From NCBI GenBank assembly GCA_947003375.1, contig CAMQOJ010000197.1, positions 1 to 7,605 of the forward strand: DNA of 7,605 nt. The letters are read 5' to 3'. Below the pieces are notes generated by a model. That model was given only the letters and a program-made list of their open reading frames with translations. It did no database searches and was not told where the DNA came from. Every line of letters starts with the position of its first letter. Position 1 is the stretch's first letter. Source of the stretch: an uncultured Lachnospiraceae bacterium. GTDB taxonomy: Bacteria > Bacillota > Clostridia > Lachnospirales > Lachnospiraceae. The position numbers and the translations under genes are program-made. Below are positions 5,021 through 7,605 of the stretch, piece by piece.

Positions 5021-6682
5021 CCCCGGCAGCGTGAACACCCGGGTGAACTGCGCCTTACGCTCCGGAGAAAGATGATGGCTGACCAGAATCAGCGTCAGTT
5101 CCGGCCTGGACAGCAGATTCCTTTCAATTCTATCCGCATTCTCCCTATCCAGCGCGCTGGTTCCCTCGTCTACCAGAAGGATGGAGCGGCTGTGGAGCAG
5201 GGCCCGGGCAATGGCCACCCGCTGCCTCTGGCCCCCGGAGAGGTTCCCGCCGTTTTCCCCCGCGACCGTATCCAGGCCACGGGGCATTGAACGCAGGTCC
5301 TCTTCCAAAGCGCTGTCCCGCAGGGCCTTTTGTATCGCGTCTTCCGAAAATTCCTCCCCCAATGTGAGATTGTCCCGGATGGTAGCGTCGAACAGAAATA
5401 CATCCTGCTGGATATAGCCGATCTGACGCCATAGCTGTTCCGGCCTGTACTGCGAAAGCTCCCGGCCGCCCAGGCGGACAGAGCCCGTGTATCCCGGCAG
5501 GCATCCCAGGAGGAGCATGAGCAGCGTGGATTTTCCGCAGCCGGAAGGCCCCGTCAGCGCATACTTCCCGCCCGCTTCAAAACAGGCGCTGAAATTTTGC
5601 AGAACTGTCTTCTCCCCATAGCAGAATCCCACCTGCTCCATGGCGATCTTCTTTCCGGCGGTTTCGGGCTCCATGTCCTCGATTCCCTCCGCCGCCCTGT
5701 CCGCCCGGTCTATGGCAATCTGTTCCATATGCAGGGGGAGCTTCTGAAAATACGGCTTCGCGGAGGACATGGACAGCACATTCTGGACCATGCCGCCCAA
5801 TCCGGCTGAAAGATTCCCACATAGATTGCCGCCGCCTGTCAGCGCCCCCTGCAGGATGATTCCTCGGACAGACAATATGCCGATCAGTGCCACATGGAGC
5901 ATCTGGCAGACAATGTTGACGCAGCCCATTCCCGCACCGGTGAATCCCTTCACATAAGCCAGGCGGAACCTGGGCCCTTCCATCCGCTGGCTGGCCTGCT
6001 CTATCCCCTGGAGGAAGAGCTGTTCCCGGTTGAAAAAGCGGAGGACATCATAGCCGGACAGGAGGTCCTTCAGCCGGCTCACCGCTGCCTGCTGTTCCCG
6101 GGTACAGACAGCCCCCAGACGCTCCATGTTCCGGTGGAAAAGCTTTGGGGCGGAGAGCATGATCGCTGTAGTGGCAACCGAAGCCGCCAGCAGGGACCAG
6201 TGGAGGGAGAGCAGCGCGGCGATGCTGAATACTACGGTGACGGCGGAGCGGATACAGTCGAAAAAAGGATTCCAGGCCAGACTCTCGATCTGGCTGATGT
6301 CATTGGTGAACAGGGCCAGATAATCTCCCACGGACTGTCCGTGGAACTCCGGATAGCTTTTCTGCAGCAGCGCCTTGGCGATATCCTGGCGGATGGCATT
6401 GTTCATGCAGCGTATCCCCCGGCATCGCAGCCAGGTTTCCAGACCGCTCAATCCATGGATCAGGAACCAGACAGCCACCAGAAGCAGCATCCAGAACAGG
6501 AACCGATTCATGTCTCTGTCAATGATGCCCTGAAATGACCACATCATCAGTATATTGGCCCCCACCTGAATCCCGCACAATAAGGCCAGGACGAGGATCG
6601 TCAATGTGTTCTCCTTCCAGAACCTTTTCAGATAACGGCCCATGCCGTCCGACTTGTACGCTTTAACCGTCCTGTTTCCCAT
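5006..6682 (-). CDS. ABC exporter, fused membrane and ATPase domains, controlled by the adjacent XRE gene
   Basis: A complete 558-residue half-transporter of the MsbA/multidrug-exporter type. Hydrophobic membrane segments lie at about residues 27-50, 60-80, 145-180 and 250-280. The ATPase domain has Walker A GPSGCGKS (378-385), Q-loop Q426, signature LSGGQ (481-485), Walker B ILLVDE (501-506) with catalytic E506, D-loop SALD and H-loop H536, so it should hydrolyse ATP. It ends about 22 residues after the H-loop (FTLPGAGGS) and lacks the usual tail with a GTHEEL-like motif, making it shorter than the common 570-600 residues. The start at 6682 has AAGGA 5 nt upstream and overlaps the regulator gene by 20 nt, so the two are probably translated together. 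No second half-transporter follows, which suggests a homodimer or a distant partner. The substrate is unknown; a drug, peptide or lipid is possible. Confidence 0.93.
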   Translation of the reverse strand: MGNRTVKAYKSDGMGRYLKRFWKENTLTILVLALLCGIQVGANILMMWSFQGIIDRDMNRFLFWMLLLVAVWFLIHGLSGLETWLRCRGIRCMNNAIRQDIAKALLQKSYPEFHGQSVGDYLALFTNDISQIESLAWNPFFDCIRSAVTVVFSIAALLSLHWSLLAASVATTAIMLSAPKLFHRNMERLGAVCTREQQAAVSRLKDLLSGYDVLRFFNREQLFLQGIEQASQRMEGPRFRLAYVKGFTGAGMGCVNIVCQMLHVALIGILSVRGIILQGALTGGGNLCGNLSAGLGGMVQNVLSMSSAKPYFQKLPLHMEQIAIDRADRAAEGIEDMEPETAGKKIAMEQVGFCYGEKTVLQNFSACFEAGGKYALTGPSGCGKSTLLMLLLGCLPGYTGSVRLGGRELSQYRPEQLWRQIGYIQQDVFLFDATIRDNLTLGEEFSEDAIQKALRDSALEEDLRSMPRGLDTVAGENGGNLSGGQRQRVAIARALLHSRSILLVDEGTSALDRENADRIERNLLSRPELTLILVSHHLSPERKAQFTRVFTLPGAGGS

Positions 6683-7605
6683 GCTCTTCCTTATCCTTTC
6701 GCGCCTCCCTGCCCTTTGCCGGTAGCTGTTCCGTCAGGCCGGAATTGTCATAATTCCCGAAATAAATGTAATTCGCCCCGGTCTGCACGGCGCTGCGGGA
6801 GCCGTACTGGTCTTTCCACGTTCCCTTCCTGAGCAGGGGCGCTGCATCGTTCCCCACACGGATATGGTTCATTCCGGCCTGCATGAAGCAACGGGCAATG
6901 TAGAGCAGGGGGACGAATGCCGCCGGTTCGGCAAGCTCATAGGCTCTGGCCTCCCCGCTTTCCAGCTCCAGCTCCACAGAGCGCAGGATCTGCCGCTCCT
7001 CCAGGGCCTTTAACAGCTCTTCCACAGTTTCCACGGGCATATCCAGCTGCTTTGCCACGGCCTGTGCCACGAAGTAGCTGCGCTTGTGGCAGTGGAGATG
7101 CTCCAGCAGCTCCAGGCAGCCCGGCCTGGAGAGGAGCCCGAACAGACGGCGGTATTCGTCCTTTGGCGCAAGCCAGGCGGCATAGCCGTCTTCCGGCTCC
7201 GGCCAGAGCGTGACGAAGGACAGATCCTCCGCGTGTACGTCCAGCATGAGGCCCCCTGCCGTCCGAAGCTGGCTGAGCATAAGCCGGTTCATGCCGTCGC
7301 CCATGTCGGGATGGCAGGTCTGAAGATATCCCAGGTCAGGAATCCCCAGCCCGTCCTCCAGCAGATGCCTGACAGAGGACCAGACCAGCCGACAGAGCCG
7401 GTCTAGCCGCTCCTTCCTGGGAAAAGAGCACAGCCATCCGCCCACCGCGTCCTCCACGGGCACACGCGCGCCTCCGTCCCTCCCGAAGAGGGCATCCACC
7501 GTAACCCCCAGCCTGTCGGCTATGGCAGGCAGCAGCATCACATCCGGCGCGCCGCCGCACTCCCAGCGGCTCACGGCCTGGCCGCTGACGCCCACCGCCT
7601 CCCCC
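6663..7605 (-). CDS. XRE-family regulator with second winged-helix-like domain (start beyond right edge)
   Basis: A minus-strand frame, open at the right edge, gives 313 visible residues and stops with TAA at 6665-6663. The first visible residues, GEAVGVSGQAVSRWE, are the recognition part of an HTH_3 (Cro/C1) domain, followed by PAIADRLGVTVDALFG, its usual last helix. Probably only some 20-30 residues are missing. A GTG at 7595 could be taken for a start, but the HTH continues upstream of it. A middle part (about residues 150-225) has LLEHLHCHKRSYFVAQAVAKQL and VETVEELLKALEERQIL, resembling an ArsR/MarR-like winged helix, though I cannot confirm the family. The C-terminal end is highly charged. 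Its overlap with the exporter gene suggests that it controls the exporter and perhaps itself. Its promoter is outside the window. Confidence 0.85.
   Translation of the reverse strand, partial: GEAVGVSGQAVSRWECGGAPDVMLLPAIADRLGVTVDALFGRDGGARVPVEDAVGGWLCSFPRKERLDRLCRLVWSSVRHLLEDGLGIPDLGYLQTCHPDMGDGMNRLMLSQLRTAGGLMLDVHAEDLSFVTLWPEPEDGYAAWLAPKDEYRRLFGLLSRPGCLELLEHLHCHKRSYFVAQAVAKQLDMPVETVEELLKALEERQILRSVELELESGEARAYELAEPAAFVPLLYIARCFMQAGMNHIRVGNDAAPLLRKGTWKDQYGSRSAVQTGANYIYFGNYDNSGLTEQLPAKGREARKDKEEHGKQDG

Noticed and set aside
4974..5080. Frameshift that cuts off the C-terminal tail of the 558-residue exporter
   Set aside because: The other frames past the stop do not give the expected tail sequence, and there are only 32 nt before the stop of the opposing gene.
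5894..6538. Plus-strand open frame of 214 codons opposite the right-hand exporter
   Set aside because: It is the antisense shadow of the membrane domain, rich in Gln, His and Gly with no domain and no ribosome site.

Overview
The window looks like a chromosomal stretch from a GC-rich anaerobic Firmicute, most likely a gut Clostridia/Lachnospiraceae-type organism. This rests on strong AGGAGG-type ribosome sites, clostridial-style stand-alone ABC exporters beside an XRE regulator, and the flavour of the proteins. It is not based on any marker gene. The genes are GC-rich (about 60% by eye), while the largest intergenic part (2131-2410) is about 40% GC by hand count. There are no RNA genes, transposases or CRISPR arrays.

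Layout. Minus strand, left: two ABC exporter half-transporters in tandem, a complete one at 301-2091 and the first ~101 codons of a second at 1-304, joined by an ATGA stop/start overlap. They probably form a heterodimeric exporter. The complete one has NisT/SpaT-like sequence features (peptide/lantibiotic exporter type), but no precursor peptide or modification enzyme is in view. At 2092-2528 lies a divergent, AT-richer regulatory region. It holds a perfect 18-bp inverted repeat, overlapping smaller palindromes, candidate promoters in both directions, a tandem promoter-proximal repeat and a foldable leader. Plus strand, centre: a metallo-beta-lactamase-fold hydrolase of the COG1237 type (2529-3359), then a MoxR-type AAA+ ATPase (3456-4973), probably co-transcribed. 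Minus strand, right: an XRE regulator cut by the right edge (6663-7605), overlapping by 20 nt a single ABC exporter (5006-6682). That exporter converges on the ATPase gene with only 32 nt between the stop codons.

How they work together. The right-hand pair reads as a self-contained regulator-exporter unit, in which the XRE protein probably controls an exporter that may act as a homodimer. The left-hand pair is a second, independent exporter with an elaborate 5' control region. The central MBL-AAA+ pair is the least explained part: MoxR ATPases normally work with a VWA-domain partner, and none is encoded here. Nothing in the window proves a new system. The best leads are the inverted-repeat control region and the orphan MoxR/MBL pair.
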